A DNA stretch of 64,000 nucleotides, from the NCBI RefSeq assembly GCF_000375545.1, contig NZ_AQXF01000001.1, positions 484,893 to 548,892 of the forward strand, read 5' to 3'. Within the stretch, counting starts at the first letter, position 1. The number at the start of each line of letters is the position of its first letter. Both the position numbers and the translations under genes were made by a program. Positions 18,614-27,771 of the stretch are shown piece after piece. The stretch comes from Kordiimonas gwangyangensis DSM 19435 = JCM 12864 (GTDB taxonomy: Bacteria; Pseudomonadota; Alphaproteobacteria; Sphingomonadales; Kordiimonadaceae). The notes beneath the pieces were generated by a model. It was not told the DNA's origin. It saw only the letters and a list, made by a program, of their open reading frames with translations, and did not search any database.

Positions 18614-19900
18614 TTAGTAGCGGTAATGTTCCGGCTTGAACGGACCTTCAACCTGAAGGCCGAGGTACTTCGCCTGCTCCGCCGACAGTTTGGTCAGCTT
18701 CGCGCCAAGCTTGGCGAGGTGAAGCGATGCCACTTTCTCGTCCAGATGCTTCGGCAGTACATAAACGTCGATGCCGTAATTCTCATGGTTGTTCCAAAGC
18801 TCGATCTGCGCCAGCACCTGGTTGGTGAAGGATGCGGACATCACAAAGCTCGGGTGGCCGGTTGCGCAGCCGAGGTTCACAAGGCGACCCTTGGCGAGCA
18901 CAATGAGGCGCTTGCCATCCGGGAAAACAACTTCATCCACCTGCGGCTTCACTTCTTCCCAGACATAGTTCCGCAGGCTTGCGATCTGGATTTCGCTGTC
19001 GAAGTGACCGATGTTGCACACAATCGCGCGGTCTTTCATCTCGCGCATGTGCTCAAGGCGGATCACGTCCTTGTTGCCGGTCGCGGTGACGAAGATATCG
19101 CCGATGGAGGCAGCGTCTTCCATGGTGGTGACTTCATAACCCTCCATCGCGGCCTGCAGTGCACAGATCGGGTCGATCTCGGTAACCATCACGCGCGCGC
19201 CCTGGCTGCGGAGCGATTCTGCTGAACCTTTACCCACGTCGCCATAACCGCACACAACAGCAATCTTGCCCGCGATCATCACGTCGGTCGCGCGCTTGAC
19301 GCCGTCCACGAGGCTTTCGCGGCAACCATAAAGGTTGTCGAACTTCGACTTCGTGACACTGTCGTTCACGTTGATCGCCGGAACCTTGAGGCGGCCTTCC
19401 TTGGCCATCTCATAGAGGCGCATCACACCGGTGGTGGTCTCTTCCGAGATGCCCTTCACGCCTTCCATCAGCTCAGGATAGTCGTTGTGCATGATGACCG
19501 TGAGGTCGCCACCATCATCGAGGATCATGTTCGGCACCCAGCCGTTTGGACCCTTGATGGTCTGGTGGATACACCATTCTGCTTCTTCTTCCGTCTCACC
19601 CTTCCAGGCGAATACCGGGATACCAGCCGCAGCCATCGCAGCCGCTGCCTGATCCTGCGTGGAGAAGATGTTACAGCTGGACCAGCGTACTTCAGCGCCA
19701 AGCGCTGTCAGCGTTTCAATCAGAACCGCGGTCTGGATCGTCATGTGCAGGCAGCCCGCGATGCGCGCGCCCTTAAGCGGTTGCGAGGCACCGAATTCTT
19801 CGCGCAGCGCCATCAGGCCCGGCATTTCGGTCTCAGCAATATTGATTTCTTTCCGCCCCCACTCGGCCAGCGAAATATCGGCAACTTTATAATCGGTCAT
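18614..19900 (-). CDS. ahcY: Adenosylhomocysteinase
   Basis: NAD-dependent hydrolase that removes S-adenosylhomocysteine, the product of methyl transfer. The NAD-binding loop [13 protein letters not shown] is near residue 215, and the substrate-binding regions HMTIQTAVL and [16 protein letters not shown] are intact, as is the C-terminal FKPEHYRY. At 428 residues it is of the shorter type, lacking the roughly 40-residue insertion seen in many proteobacterial homologues. It lies upstream of metK. Its 140-base 5' region holds an AT-rich inverted repeat and AAAGA repeats that may be an operator. Confidence 0.97.
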   Translation of the reverse strand: MTDYKVADISLAEWGRKEINIAETEMPGLMALREEFGASQPLKGARIAGCLHMTIQTAVLIETLTALGAEVRWSSCNIFSTQDQAAAAMAAAGIPVFAWKGETEEEAEWCIHQTIKGPNGWVPNMILDDGGDLTVIMHNDYPELMEGVKGISEETTTGVMRLYEMAKEGRLKVPAINVNDSVTKSKFDNLYGCRESLVDGVKRATDVMIAGKIAVVCGYGDVGKGSAESLRSQGARVMVTEIDPICALQAAMEGYEVTTMEDAASIGDIFVTATGNKDVIRLEHMREMKDRAIVCNIGHFDSEIQIASLRNYVWEEVKPQVDEVVFPDGKRLIVLAKGRLVNLGCATGHPSFVMSASFTNQVLAQIELWNNHENYGIDVYVLPKHLDEKVASLHLAKLGAKLTKLSAEQAKYLGLQVEGPFKPEHYRY

Positions 19901-19990
19901 GGGATGTCCTGCTCACTAACTCGTCAATCGGAAGGGGCCGCGCACAGCAATGCCCCGCGTCGTTTGGATGTGCTTATAGCAGGAGACACG

Positions 19991-20036
19991 ATAAAGATAA
20001 AGAAAAGATAAAGATTTCTTTATATACGAAATCTTT
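19991..20036. promoter_or_regulatory. AT-rich repeat and palindrome upstream of ahcY-metK
   Basis: A perfect 9-bp inverted repeat, AAAGATTTC (20010-20018) and GAAATCTTT (20028-20036), is separated by 9 bases. It is preceded by three further AAAGA units spaced about six bases apart from 19993. It lies 90-136 bases upstream of the ahcY ATG. ArsR-type SAH/SAM-responsive repressors are known to control this pathway in proteobacteria, so an operator is plausible; the regulator gene is not in the window. Confidence 0.5.
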
Positions 20037-20041
20037 TATTC

Positions 20042-20323
20042 TTATTCCGGCTCGCCGAAGCGGTTGGACACCAGCGCCGATAGCGCCTCGACAGCTGCAA
20101 ATGCTTCATCGCCGCCCGCGGAAATGATGATCTCATCCCCCTTGGCGGCGCCCAGCATCATAAGCCCCATGATGGACGTGCCGGTCACCTGCACACCGTC
20201 CTTCGAGACCGCGACATCGGCGTTGTAGCGCCCGGCTTCGGTCGCGAACCGTGCGCTGGCCCGCGCATGCAAGCCGCGTTGGTTCACGATCCCGACAGTT
20301 TTTGAAAGATTGTCGTCTGACAT
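20042..20323 (-). CDS. ptsH: HPr phosphocarrier protein
   Basis: A 93-residue phosphocarrier. The active-site His19 is in NQRGLHARASARF, and the regulatory serine is Ser50 in TSIMGLMML. That serine is the expected target of the HprK encoded four genes upstream in the same operon. With EIIA, HprK and RapZ alongside and no sugar permease, this looks like the regulatory phosphotransfer chain of alphaproteobacteria and not a sugar uptake system. It follows the EIIA gene after a 26-base gap. Confidence 0.95.
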   Translation of the reverse strand: MSDDNLSKTVGIVNQRGLHARASARFATEAGRYNADVAVSKDGVQVTGTSIMGLMMLGAAKGDEIIISAGGDEAFAAVEALSALVSNRFGEPE

Positions 20324-20349
20324 ACTCAGTACTCCCCCTACTCCGAAAC

Positions 20350-20748
20350 TCAGCCGCCCAGCACCTGGCTGGCGACGTTAATATATTTAATGCCTGCTTC
20401 CTTGGCGGCTTCTACCGATTCCTGCAGGCTGGCGCCGTGACGCACGCTTGCAAGCTTGATCAGCATGGGCAGGTTGATACCTGCGATCACCTCAACCCGG
20501 TCTTTCTCGAGAAGCGAGATAGCAAGGTTCGACGGCGTCCCGCCGAACATGTCGGTCAGCAGAACGACACCGCTGCCGCTATCCACGTCCTTGACCGCAT
20601 CCATGATTTCCTGGCGGCGCTGTTCCATATCATCATCGGGGCCGATACAGATTGCCCGGATCTGCTCCTGCGCACCCACCACATGTTCGGTTGCGGCGAT
20701 AAACTCATCCGCAAGACGCCCATGCGTTACCAACACCATACCTATCAT
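20350..20748 (-). CDS. PTS EIIA component, mannose family (ManX-like)
   Basis: A 132-residue single-domain EIIA of the mannose/sorbose class. The phosphorylated His is His9 in MVLVTHGRLA, and DMFGGTPSN near residue 70 is characteristic. I chose the ATG at 20748 because AGAGG lies at proper spacing before it; the ATG two codons upstream touches that ribosome site. It is a stand-alone domain without IIB, IIC or IID partners in the window, as is usual next to ChvGI-HprK in alphaproteobacteria, suggesting a signalling output. Confidence 0.92.
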   Translation of the reverse strand: MIGMVLVTHGRLADEFIAATEHVVGAQEQIRAICIGPDDDMEQRRQEIMDAVKDVDSGSGVVLLTDMFGGTPSNLAISLLEKDRVEVIAGINLPMLIKLASVRHGASLQESVEAAKEAGIKYINVASQVLGG

Positions 20749-20782
20749 ACACATGACCTCTTATTATTAGCCTGATGGGGGC

Positions 20783-21667
20783 CTACCGTCCCGTGTCCCC
20801 GGCGATTTCACGATGGTAGCGATTGACCGTCATGCCGTCGAGCGCCAATTGACCTGCAATATGCTCCACCACCGTTACCGACCGATGTTTGCCGCCTGTG
20901 CAGCCAATTGCAAGCGTGAGATAGGATTTTCCCTCATCCCGGTAGCGCGGCAGCAGGAAATTGATGAGCTCAAGCGTCTTTTCAATGAAGGGTTCAAAGC
21001 CTTCATCCTCTTTCACATAACTCGAGACCTCAATCTCAAGGCCCGTTTTGGGTTTGAGCTCAGCGACATAATGCGGGTTCCTGAAAAACCGCACATCAAG
21101 CACCATATCCGCGTCGCGCGGCACGCCATTCGCAAAGCCGAAGGACATAAGCGTGACCACCATGTTCGGCACGTTTACAGCGTTGAAACGGTTGAGGATT
21201 ATGCGCCTTGTCTCGGCTCCGGTGCGGTGGCTGGTATCAATGAGGCCGTCCATCAGTTCGCGGACCGGCACCATCTGTTCGCGCTCCTGATGGATGGCCG
21301 CGCGCAGCAATTGACCCTCGCTTAAGGGGTGAACACGGCGGGTTTCGGAGAAGCGCTTCATCAGCACATCGTCGGACGCGTCCATGAAAAGCACGTGCAG
21401 CGAAATATCATCCCGCGTGCGCAGGTCTTGCACACTTTTCGCAAACTGTGCGGGAGAAAAATGCAAGGTGCGCGAATCAATTCCCACCGCAATGGGCGAG
21501 GAGCTGTCGCCCGCCATGGCTTCATCAACAAGGTTGGAGAGCATGGTCAGCGGGAGATTGTCGATGGCCTGAAAGCCGATATCCTCGAAGGCATGCAGCG
21601 CGGATGACTTGCCCGCCCCCGACAGCCCGGTCACAATCACGACCTGCCTGCACTCGCCTTGCATCAT
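20783..21667 (-). CDS. rapZ: RapZ-like nucleotide-binding protein
   Basis: A 294-residue P-loop protein of the RapZ/YvcJ family. Walker A TGLSGAGKSS is at residues about 13-22, followed by the family stretch DIGFQAIDNLPLTML. The C-terminal domain has GCTGGKHRSVTVVEHIA near residue 255. In Escherichia coli RapZ guides RNase E to the small RNA GlmZ; the alphaproteobacterial role is less clear. It starts inside the hprK stop (ATGA overlap), so it is coupled to HPr kinase, a common arrangement. Confidence 0.94.
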   Translation of the reverse strand: MMQGECRQVVIVTGLSGAGKSSALHAFEDIGFQAIDNLPLTMLSNLVDEAMAGDSSSPIAVGIDSRTLHFSPAQFAKSVQDLRTRDDISLHVLFMDASDDVLMKRFSETRRVHPLSEGQLLRAAIHQEREQMVPVRELMDGLIDTSHRTGAETRRIILNRFNAVNVPNMVVTLMSFGFANGVPRDADMVLDVRFFRNPHYVAELKPKTGLEIEVSSYVKEDEGFEPFIEKTLELINFLLPRYRDEGKSYLTLAIGCTGGKHRSVTVVEHIAGQLALDGMTVNRYHREIAGDTGR

Positions 21668-22140
21668 CGTTTTTTTCTCCGCTCGCTCATCGCCCTTACA
21701 TCGCCGATCTGGTCCGGGTAACGCAAGGCCAGTTCGATCTTCACCGGCGCTGAAATCTCGAACGCATGGAGATTAACGAGCGGCAACTCAACACCTTCCA
21801 GCACCGTCGTCTGACGGAGAGGAAGGCGTGGCACCTCATGCGCGTCCACGAGGTCGACAACAAGCTTCACGAGGCTGAATTTCGTGGCGGGGATAGACAT
21901 CAGCCCAAGTCCCCTGACCTCAATGACACCGTAAATATTATCTGGGGCGGATGCCACAATGCCGCGGCTGCCGCGCCGCAGGCACACCCTGTCATCGGCA
22001 ATCAGCACCGCGCCGCGGTCAATGAGTCTGAGCCCGAGGTCAGACTTGCCCGCGCCTGATGGCCCACGCAGAAGCACCCCTACGCCCGCTACATCAACAA
22101 CTGTTCCATGAATGGAGTTTTGCACTGCCCTCGCCCTCAT
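21664..22140 (-). CDS. hprK: HPr kinase, short alphaproteobacterial form
   Basis: A 158-residue protein with only the C-terminal catalytic domain of HPr kinase/phosphorylase, as is typical for alphaproteobacteria (Gram-positive HprK is about 310 residues). Walker A RGPSGAGKSDL is at residues about 24-34, followed by the acidic DDRV stretch and the HprK signature VIEVRGLGLMSI. It sits between the sensor kinase chvG (31-base gap) and rapZ (4-base overlap), linking envelope sensing to HPr phosphorylation. Confidence 0.94.
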   Translation of the reverse strand: MRARAVQNSIHGTVVDVAGVGVLLRGPSGAGKSDLGLRLIDRGAVLIADDRVCLRRGSRGIVASAPDNIYGVIEVRGLGLMSIPATKFSLVKLVVDLVDAHEVPRLPLRQTTVLEGVELPLVNLHAFEISAPVKIELALRYPDQIGDVRAMSERRKKR

Positions 22141-22171
22141 TTTCAGGCCAACACCTGCATTTGAAACAGGC

Positions 22172-23818
22172 TTATGTCCTCAGGAGGGGCAACTCTACGA
22201 CAAAGCGCGCGCCGGAGGTAGACCCATCATCGGCAATTTTGTTTTCGGCAAAAATATGCCCACCGTGGGCTTCCACAACCTGACGCGAGATGGCCAGCCC
22301 AAGCCCGGAATGAGAACCAAAGGCTTCCGTGTCCGGCCGCTCGGAGTAGAAGCGGTTGAAGATTTTTTCCTCCGCGCCTTCCGGCATGCCGGGGCCTTCA
22401 TCTTCGACCGTGACAGTGACCCGACCGCCCGTGCGCATCACTGCGATAGTGACCTTGCCACTTTCCGGGCTGAAGCTGATGGCGTTGTCTATAAGGTTAC
22501 GCCACACCTGCCCAAGCCGCGCTTCAATGCCGCGGATCATGAACACACCGGCTTCATAGTCAGGCAGGATCACCTCCACACCGCGGCGGTTGTTGGCGGT
22601 CGTATAGGCATCCACCAGCATCTTGAGCATGATGGCGAGGTCAAACTCCTCCATCTCGCCGCGGGTCAGTTCCGCATCAAGACGGGACGCGGCGGAAATA
22701 TCGGTGATCAGGCGGTCGATACGTTTCACATCGTCGCGCAGAATGGCAAAAAGCCGCGCCTGCACTTCCGGCTTGTCCGTCATCTGCAGGGTTTCAAGCG
22801 CGCTGCGCATGCTTGAGAGTGGGTTCTTGATCTCATGCGCCACATCGGCGGCAAACTGCTCTACCGCGTCGATCTGGTTATAAAGCGCCCGCGTCATATC
22901 AGAAAGCGAGCGCGAGAGATCGCCAATCTCGTCCATGCGTTCAGCAAATTCGGGGATGTTTTCTTCGCGCCCGATGGCACCCCGCACCCGCTCCGCCGCG
23001 CGCGCCAGCACGCGGATGGGGCGCACAAGCGTACGACCAAGGAAGAAGGACAGCAGGATGGTGGCAAGAAGCGCACCGCCAAAAACCTTCACCGTCAACA
23101 TCTGTTCCGCGCGTACGATACGGTCGATGTCCTCGGTTTGCGCGGTCAGCAACAGCACCCCGAGCACCCGGCGGAACCGCTGGATGGGGACGGCGATATT
23201 GATGACCAGCTTGCCGTCAGCGCGTGTGCGCAACTGCGAGGTGGGCAAGCCTTCCATGGCGGTTGTGACTTCCATGAAGTCAGCCCCGCGCATGCCGGGC
23301 CGGTCCACGCTCACCGGCGCTTCGGGGCGCGGCGCCAGACCATCAAGCAAACGGTGTAGGCCGTCCTCGAGCTGCTCGAAAAAGCCGGGCTTGGCTTCAA
23401 GGGCCGGCAGTTCCTCTTCAATGAGGCGCTTGTCACCTGCAAGGAACCGGCTGTCCGCGAGCAGGCGGCCATCGGTCGCAAATACACGCGCACGGTTGTC
23501 GGTCGGCCCCACGAGGCGGGTTAAAATCTGACGAGCGGGGGCAAGATCAATCTCGGTTGATTCCGCGCCGCCCACGGCAGATTCACCTAAAGCCCCGGCA
23601 ATGATCTCACCTTGAATAAGGAGAGTGTCGATACGGTCGTTGATGAGGTTGAGGCGGAACTGGTTGAGGTAAAGCACACCGCCCACAAGAATGAGGAGCG
23701 CCATGGAGTTCACAACCATGATGCGCACCATGAGAGGCGACAGGCCGCGCGTATAGTGACGCGGGCGAGTTGTTCGCCCTCGCCCGTTTTCTGCGCGGTC
23801 ACTTACCTGCTGTCGCAA
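22172..23818 (-). CDS. chvG: Sensor histidine kinase ChvG
   Basis: A 548-residue inner-membrane kinase that pairs with ChvI to sense acid or envelope stress in alphaproteobacteria. There are two membrane helices (about 30-52 and 250-270) around a periplasmic domain, then HAMP, then HisKA with His328 in DVAHEIKNPLSS, and an ATPase domain with NLIDNAISFSP, DEGPGMP and GLGLAIS. No ATG is available at the 5' end: the listed start is the TTG at 23818, and a GTG four codons in is an alternative. It is separated from chvI by a hairpin plus T run. Confidence 0.92.
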   Translation of the reverse strand: MRQQVSDRAENGRGRTTRPRHYTRGLSPLMVRIMVVNSMALLILVGGVLYLNQFRLNLINDRIDTLLIQGEIIAGALGESAVGGAESTEIDLAPARQILTRLVGPTDNRARVFATDGRLLADSRFLAGDKRLIEEELPALEAKPGFFEQLEDGLHRLLDGLAPRPEAPVSVDRPGMRGADFMEVTTAMEGLPTSQLRTRADGKLVINIAVPIQRFRRVLGVLLLTAQTEDIDRIVRAEQMLTVKVFGGALLATILLSFFLGRTLVRPIRVLARAAERVRGAIGREENIPEFAERMDEIGDLSRSLSDMTRALYNQIDAVEQFAADVAHEIKNPLSSMRSALETLQMTDKPEVQARLFAILRDDVKRIDRLITDISAASRLDAELTRGEMEEFDLAIMLKMLVDAYTTANNRRGVEVILPDYEAGVFMIRGIEARLGQVWRNLIDNAISFSPESGKVTIAVMRTGGRVTVTVEDEGPGMPEGAEEKIFNRFYSERPDTEAFGSHSGLGLAISRQVVEAHGGHIFAENKIADDGSTSGARFVVELPLLRT

Positions 23819-23835
23819 TTTCTGGCCCCCGGGTG

Positions 23836-23859
23836 AAAAACGCGGGGGTCTACCCCGCG
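23836..23859 (-). terminator. Hairpin plus T run between chvI and chvG
   Basis: On the minus strand CGCGGGG pairs with CCCCGCG around a 5-base loop and is followed by TTTTT. It falls in the 55-base gap between the chvI stop and the chvG start, so it may act as a partial terminator lowering kinase relative to regulator expression. Confidence 0.65.
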
Positions 23860-23873
23860 CTCTACGCTATGCT

Positions 23874-24581
23874 TTAGGCGTCGCGGTAGCGATAGCCCAC
23901 ACCGTACAAGGTCTCAATCGCATCGAAGTCATCAGCCACCGCGCGGAATTTCTTGCGCAGGCGTTTGATGTGGCTGTCGATGGTGCGGTCATCCACATAG
24001 ACATCGTCCGAATAGGCGGTGTCCATCAACTGGTCGCGGCTTTTCACGTGGCCTGGGTGCATGGCAAGCGCCTGCAGGATCAGGAATTCGGTCACCGTCA
24101 GGGTCACGTCCTTGTCTTTCCACGTTACGCGGTGGCGCAGGGGATCGAGCGTCAGGTTACCGCGGATCAGCACTTCCTCTTTCTCGTCCACCAGTTCTTC
24201 CGGCGACTTCTTGATCATTTCCATCCGGCGCAGGAGCGCGCGGATACGTTCAATCAGCAGGCGCTGCGAGAAGGGTTTGCCGATGTAATCATCTGCACCC
24301 ATGCGAAGGCCAAGCACCTGGTCAATCTCTTCGTCCTTGGAGGTGAGGAAAATCACCGGCATATCGGTCACTTCACGCAGCTTGCGCAGAAGCTCCATGC
24401 CATCAAGGCGCGGCATCTTGATATCCAGCACTGCAAGGTCTGCAGGGTTCTTGGAGAGTGCGTCCCATGCTTTCTGGCCGTCAGGATATGTGCGCACGCG
24501 AAAACCCTCAGCCTCAAGCGCGATGGTTACCGAGGTCAGGATGTTACGATCGTCATCGACGAGCGCAATTTGTGCGGTCAT
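23874..24581 (-). CDS. chvI: Response regulator ChvI
   Basis: OmpR-family regulator of 235 residues. The receiver domain has Asp10/Asp11 and the phospho-acceptor Asp53 in VLDIKMPR, with Lys in FLTSKDEE. The C-terminal winged helix carries [15 protein letters not shown] and [17 protein letters not shown] chose the ATG at 24581, which has GAGG eight bases upstream, over an ATG six codons earlier. It is first gene of the leftward chvI-chvG-hprK-rapZ-EIIA-HPr run and faces pckA across 375 bases. Confidence 0.93.
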   Translation of the reverse strand: MTAQIALVDDDRNILTSVTIALEAEGFRVRTYPDGQKAWDALSKNPADLAVLDIKMPRLDGMELLRKLREVTDMPVIFLTSKDEEIDQVLGLRMGADDYIGKPFSQRLLIERIRALLRRMEMIKKSPEELVDEKEEVLIRGNLTLDPLRHRVTWKDKDVTLTVTEFLILQALAMHPGHVKSRDQLMDTAYSDDVYVDDRTIDSHIKRLRKKFRAVADDFDAIETLYGVGYRYRDA

Positions 24582-24956
24582 TTTGTTTCCCTCTTCCATG
24601 TACCGTTCACCCTGATCCGGGAGCCTCCCTGTTATTTCCGAAGCAATAACAAGTCTTTGCCTGAATCCGGATCAAGGTAAAGGGTTAAGAGCACTTTAAG
24701 ACAAAATAGTGGCACACAAATGGCCCAAGTTTGGGCACGGTGTCGGCACAATCAGAATTGACAGCGCTATCATTTTTTGGGGCGTCAGATTCAAGTTGAT
24801 TTCCGGGTTCAATTCCGCAAGTTTGGCTCTCCGACGCGCCTCAGGCGCGCGATAATAATAAGCCGAGGCACCAGATAAAAACCGCCCGGCACTAGTGCTC
24901 TGTACCGGCTACGGCCAGCATGGAGCGGCCCCAATAATCACTTGGAGGACAAGACG
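24582..24956. other. Intergenic region between chvI and pckA with inverted repeats
   Basis: No gene is seen in these 375 bases. They hold TGATCCGG (24613-24620) matched by CCGGATCA (24667-24674) around an inner GTTATT/AATAAC pair, which would fold in the chvI leader. There is also a palindrome GCCCAAGTTTGGGC (24723-24736), a TTGACA at about 24759 without a convincing -10, and a short ACGCGCC/GGCGCG hairpin near 24835. ChvI or carbon-control sites are plausible for both flanking genes but cannot be assigned. Confidence 0.5.
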
Positions 24957-26561
24957 TTGCAAGTCTTTGGCGCCCGTCTAAGCAATGTCGGTCTTGATGC
25001 GCAAGGTATCACCGACACCGGTAACCAATACTGGAATCTCGAAACCGCACAGCTCTATGAAGAAGCGATTCGTCGCGGTGAAGGCAAAATGGCCAAGGAT
25101 GGCCCTTTGGTTGTCAAAACCGGCAAACACACCGGCCGTTCCGCGAATGACAAATTCACCGTTCGCGACGAGATGACAGAGAACACCGTATGGTGGGGCG
25201 ACGTAAACCGCCCGATGACCCCCGAACAGTTCGAGACCCTCCACAAAGCGTTCCTTGCCCACATGAAAGGCAAGGATCTTTTTGTTCAGGACCTTTGGGG
25301 CGGCTCTGACCCTGAGCACCGCGTAGCCGTGCGCACCGTGGGCGAATACGCCTGGCACAGCCTCTTTTGCCGCACCATGCTTGTGCGCCCTGAGCGGGAA
25401 GAGCTTGCAACGATGGCACCGCAGTTCACCATCATCAACCTGCCGAGCTTCCGCGCTGACCCAGCCACCATGGGTTGCCGGTCCGAGACCGTGATTGCAG
25501 TAAACTTCTCCAAAGGCCTCGTGCTTATTGGCGGCACCGAATACGCGGGCGAAAACAAGAAGTCCGTCTTCTCTATCCTCAACTACCTGCTGCCGGAAAA
25601 AGGCATCATGCCGATGCACTGTTCCGCCAACATTGGTGACGAGGGTGACGTGGCGATCTTCTTCGGCCTTTCCGGCACCGGCAAGACAACGCTTTCTGCG
25701 GACTCGAGCCGCACGCTCATCGGTGATGACGAGCATGGCTGGTCGGACGACAGCGTGTTCAACTTCGAGGGCGGCTGCTATGCCAAGCTCATTCGCCTGT
25801 CGGAAGAAGCCGAGCCTGAGATTTACGCCACCACCAAGCGTTTCGGCACCATCCTCGAAAACGTAGTGATGGACGAGGAAACCCGCGAACTGGACCTTGA
25901 CGACAACACGCTCGCCGAGAACACCCGCGGCGCGTATCCGATAGGTTTCATTCCGAACACGTCTGAGCATAACCGCGGCGGTAAGCCGAAGAATATCATC
26001 ATGCTCACCGCTGACGCATTCGGCGTGCTGCCGCCCATCGCACGCCTAACGCCGGAGCAGGCGATGTATCACTTCCTCTCGGGCTACACCGCGAAGGTTG
26101 CGGGCACCGAGATTGGCGTGAAAGAGCCGCAGGCGACATTCTCCACCTGCTTTGGTGCGCCCTTCATGCCGCGTCACCCGAGTGTATATGGCGACCTGCT
26201 GCGCAAGAAAATCGCGGAAGGCAGCGTGAACTGCTGGCTCGTGAACACCGGCTGGACCGGCGGCGAATACGGTACCGGCAACCGCATGCCGATCAAGGTA
26301 ACGCGCGCGCTGTTGCACGCCGCGCTTGACGGCAGCCTCAACATGGCACCGATGCGCATTGACCCGAACTTCGGCTTCGAAGTGCCGGAGGTTGTGCCGG
26401 GTGTGGACACGCAGATCCTGAACCCGCGCGAAACCTGGGCGGACAAGGCAGCTTATGACGCCAAAGCGTCCTACCTCGTGAGCCTGTTCGTGAAGAACTT
26501 CGAGACCTTCGCGGGCCATGTGGACGCGAGCGTGATCGCCGCCGCACCAAAAGCCGCGTAA
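24957..26561 (+). CDS. pckA: Phosphoenolpyruvate carboxykinase (ATP), TTG start
   Basis: Converts oxaloacetate and ATP to phosphoenolpyruvate, the entry to gluconeogenesis. The 534-residue enzyme has the kinase loop [11 protein letters not shown] near residue 240, the metal and ATP site [21 protein letters not shown], and the substrate region [14 protein letters not shown]. The start is the TTG at 24957, placed by GGAGG (24944-24948) eight bases before it; the in-frame TTG at 24942 overlaps that site. Divergence from chvI-chvG is the conserved alphaproteobacterial arrangement and fits control by ChvI. Confidence 0.95.
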   Translation: MQVFGARLSNVGLDAQGITDTGNQYWNLETAQLYEEAIRRGEGKMAKDGPLVVKTGKHTGRSANDKFTVRDEMTENTVWWGDVNRPMTPEQFETLHKAFLAHMKGKDLFVQDLWGGSDPEHRVAVRTVGEYAWHSLFCRTMLVRPEREELATMAPQFTIINLPSFRADPATMGCRSETVIAVNFSKGLVLIGGTEYAGENKKSVFSILNYLLPEKGIMPMHCSANIGDEGDVAIFFGLSGTGKTTLSADSSRTLIGDDEHGWSDDSVFNFEGGCYAKLIRLSEEAEPEIYATTKRFGTILENVVMDEETRELDLDDNTLAENTRGAYPIGFIPNTSEHNRGGKPKNIIMLTADAFGVLPPIARLTPEQAMYHFLSGYTAKVAGTEIGVKEPQATFSTCFGAPFMPRHPSVYGDLLRKKIAEGSVNCWLVNTGWTGGEYGTGNRMPIKVTRALLHAALDGSLNMAPMRIDPNFGFEVPEVVPGVDTQILNPRETWADKAAYDAKASYLVSLFVKNFETFAGHVDASVIAAAPKAA

Positions 26562-26584
26562 GGCATCTTAAAAGAATGAACGAG

Positions 26585-26609
26585 ACGGGGCCCTGGCGGC
26601 CCCGTTTTT
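26585..26609 (+). terminator. Rho-independent terminator after pckA
   Basis: An 8-bp stem (ACGGGGCC with GGCCCCGT), a 5-base loop and a T run, 24 bases after the pckA stop. The T run touches the stop codon of the convergent FG-GAP gene. Confidence 0.85.
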
Positions 26610-27723
26610 ATTTGTGCTGGTAATAGGTCCAGTTCTGGCTGTCTGAATTGCCGGTGACGATATCAAGCTTGCCGTCGCCGTTCACGTCGCCGACAGTGAT
26701 GGCATAGGTGGCTGAATCCGGCTCGCCAAACTCTGCATTCAGAGTCAGGCCGCCTTTTCCGTCGTTGAGGAAAAGCTGGTTCACGCCTTCGTCGTTACCG
26801 ACCACGATATCGGTGTCCCCATCACCATCAATATCCGCGCCGACAATGGCATAGGTTGCGTCCGCCTCACCACCAAAGGATGAGATGGTCTCAAAGGAGC
26901 CGTCACCCTTGTTGAGGATCACGTCATTGGCGGCTTCGATGTTCGCGGTCACGATATCCAGAAGGCCGTCACCGTTCATGTCTGCAACCACCACACCGCG
27001 GGTATCATCGTTGCCGCGTCCAAAGGGGATGGCGTGGCCGAACGTCATATCGCCCACACCAAGCAGGATCTGGTTCTGCTGACCGTCCCGGTTCGCGAGC
27101 ACGAGGTCCATGCTGCCGTCGCCGTTCATGTCCGCCACCGCGACATCGAGGGTCGAATCTTCGCCGTTCCCGAACGGGATTGGTGCCGATAGGCCGCCCC
27201 TGCCATCGTTCAGGAAAATATGGTTCGCGCTGCCGCGGCATATTTCAAGGATATCAAGCGCACCGTCGCCGTTTACATCGGCCACCGTGATGCTGCGGGT
27301 AGCAGATGAGCCTTCCCCAAACCATATGGGCTCGCCAAAGTTGCCTTTGCCGTCATTCAGGTAAATCTGGTTGGCGTAGCGGTCGGACGCCGAGATCACA
27401 TCAAGGTCACCATCGCCGTCGATATCCGCGAGGTGAGCGGTATAGCTCGTGACCTCAAGCGTACCGAGTTTCATACGTGAGGTGAAACGGTTCCCGGCGT
27501 TATAATAGATATAGCTTGGCTGCGCCCAGTGGCGGCCATTGGCCTCGACAAGGTCAAGGTCGCCATCCCCATCCACGTCGCCAAGCGCAAGGCCCGCTGT
27601 GCGGTAATTCTCCGCCCCCACGGGGTAAGACCGCTTGTCCGAAAACAGCGCTTCGCCTGCGTCCGCAAGCGATGCTGGCGTGAGGGCGCACCCGAGCGCC
27701 AGCGCCATCATCATATGCCGCAT
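26608..27723 (-). CDS. Secreted FG-GAP/VCBS repeat protein, probable seven-bladed propeller
   Basis: A 371-residue protein with an N-terminal signal peptide (cleavage near residue 22, ASLADA) followed only by FG-GAP/VCBS-type repeats. I count seven copies of a D-x-(D/N)-G-D-G-x-x-D calcium-binding loop, spaced about 47 residues and each followed by an (L/Q)-N-D/K-G-x-G strand. Seven repeats suggest a closed beta-propeller, as in integrin alpha N-terminal domains. No other domain, anchor or sorting signal is visible, so it is likely periplasmic or released. It ends at the pckA terminator. Ligand and role unknown. Confidence 0.85.
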   Translation of the reverse strand: MRHMMMALALGCALTPASLADAGEALFSDKRSYPVGAENYRTAGLALGDVDGDGDLDLVEANGRHWAQPSYIYYNAGNRFTSRMKLGTLEVTSYTAHLADIDGDGDLDVISASDRYANQIYLNDGKGNFGEPIWFGEGSSATRSITVADVNGDGALDILEICRGSANHIFLNDGRGGLSAPIPFGNGEDSTLDVAVADMNGDGSMDLVLANRDGQQNQILLGVGDMTFGHAIPFGRGNDDTRGVVVADMNGDGLLDIVTANIEAANDVILNKGDGSFETISSFGGEADATYAIVGADIDGDGDTDIVVGNDEGVNQLFLNDGKGGLTLNAEFGEPDSATYAITVGDVNGDGKLDIVTGNSDSQNWTYYQHK

Positions 27724-27771
27724 ACCAAATTTCCTCCGTCGTGTTTTTTCGTTTCTTGTCAGGCATAGATG

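Noticed and set aside
17504-19225. Open frame of 573 codons on the plus strand across metK and ahcY
   Set aside because: Antisense of two highly conserved enzymes; explained by third-codon GC bias.
19901-20041. SAH or SAM-II riboswitch upstream of ahcY
   Set aside because: The region is mostly AT-rich direct and inverted repeats; no pseudoknot core resembling these riboswitches was found.
20342-20754. Start of the EIIA gene at the ATG at 20754
   Set aside because: The Shine-Dalgarno AGAGG ends only two bases before that ATG; the ATG at 20748 has proper spacing.
24795-24825. tRNA T-arm-like sequence GGGTTCAATTCC
   Set aside because: The flanking bases do not form the T stem, and no acceptor, D or anticodon arms can be built around it.
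24600-24956. Riboswitch in the pckA leader
   Set aside because: Inverted repeats exist but no known riboswitch core could be matched by eye.
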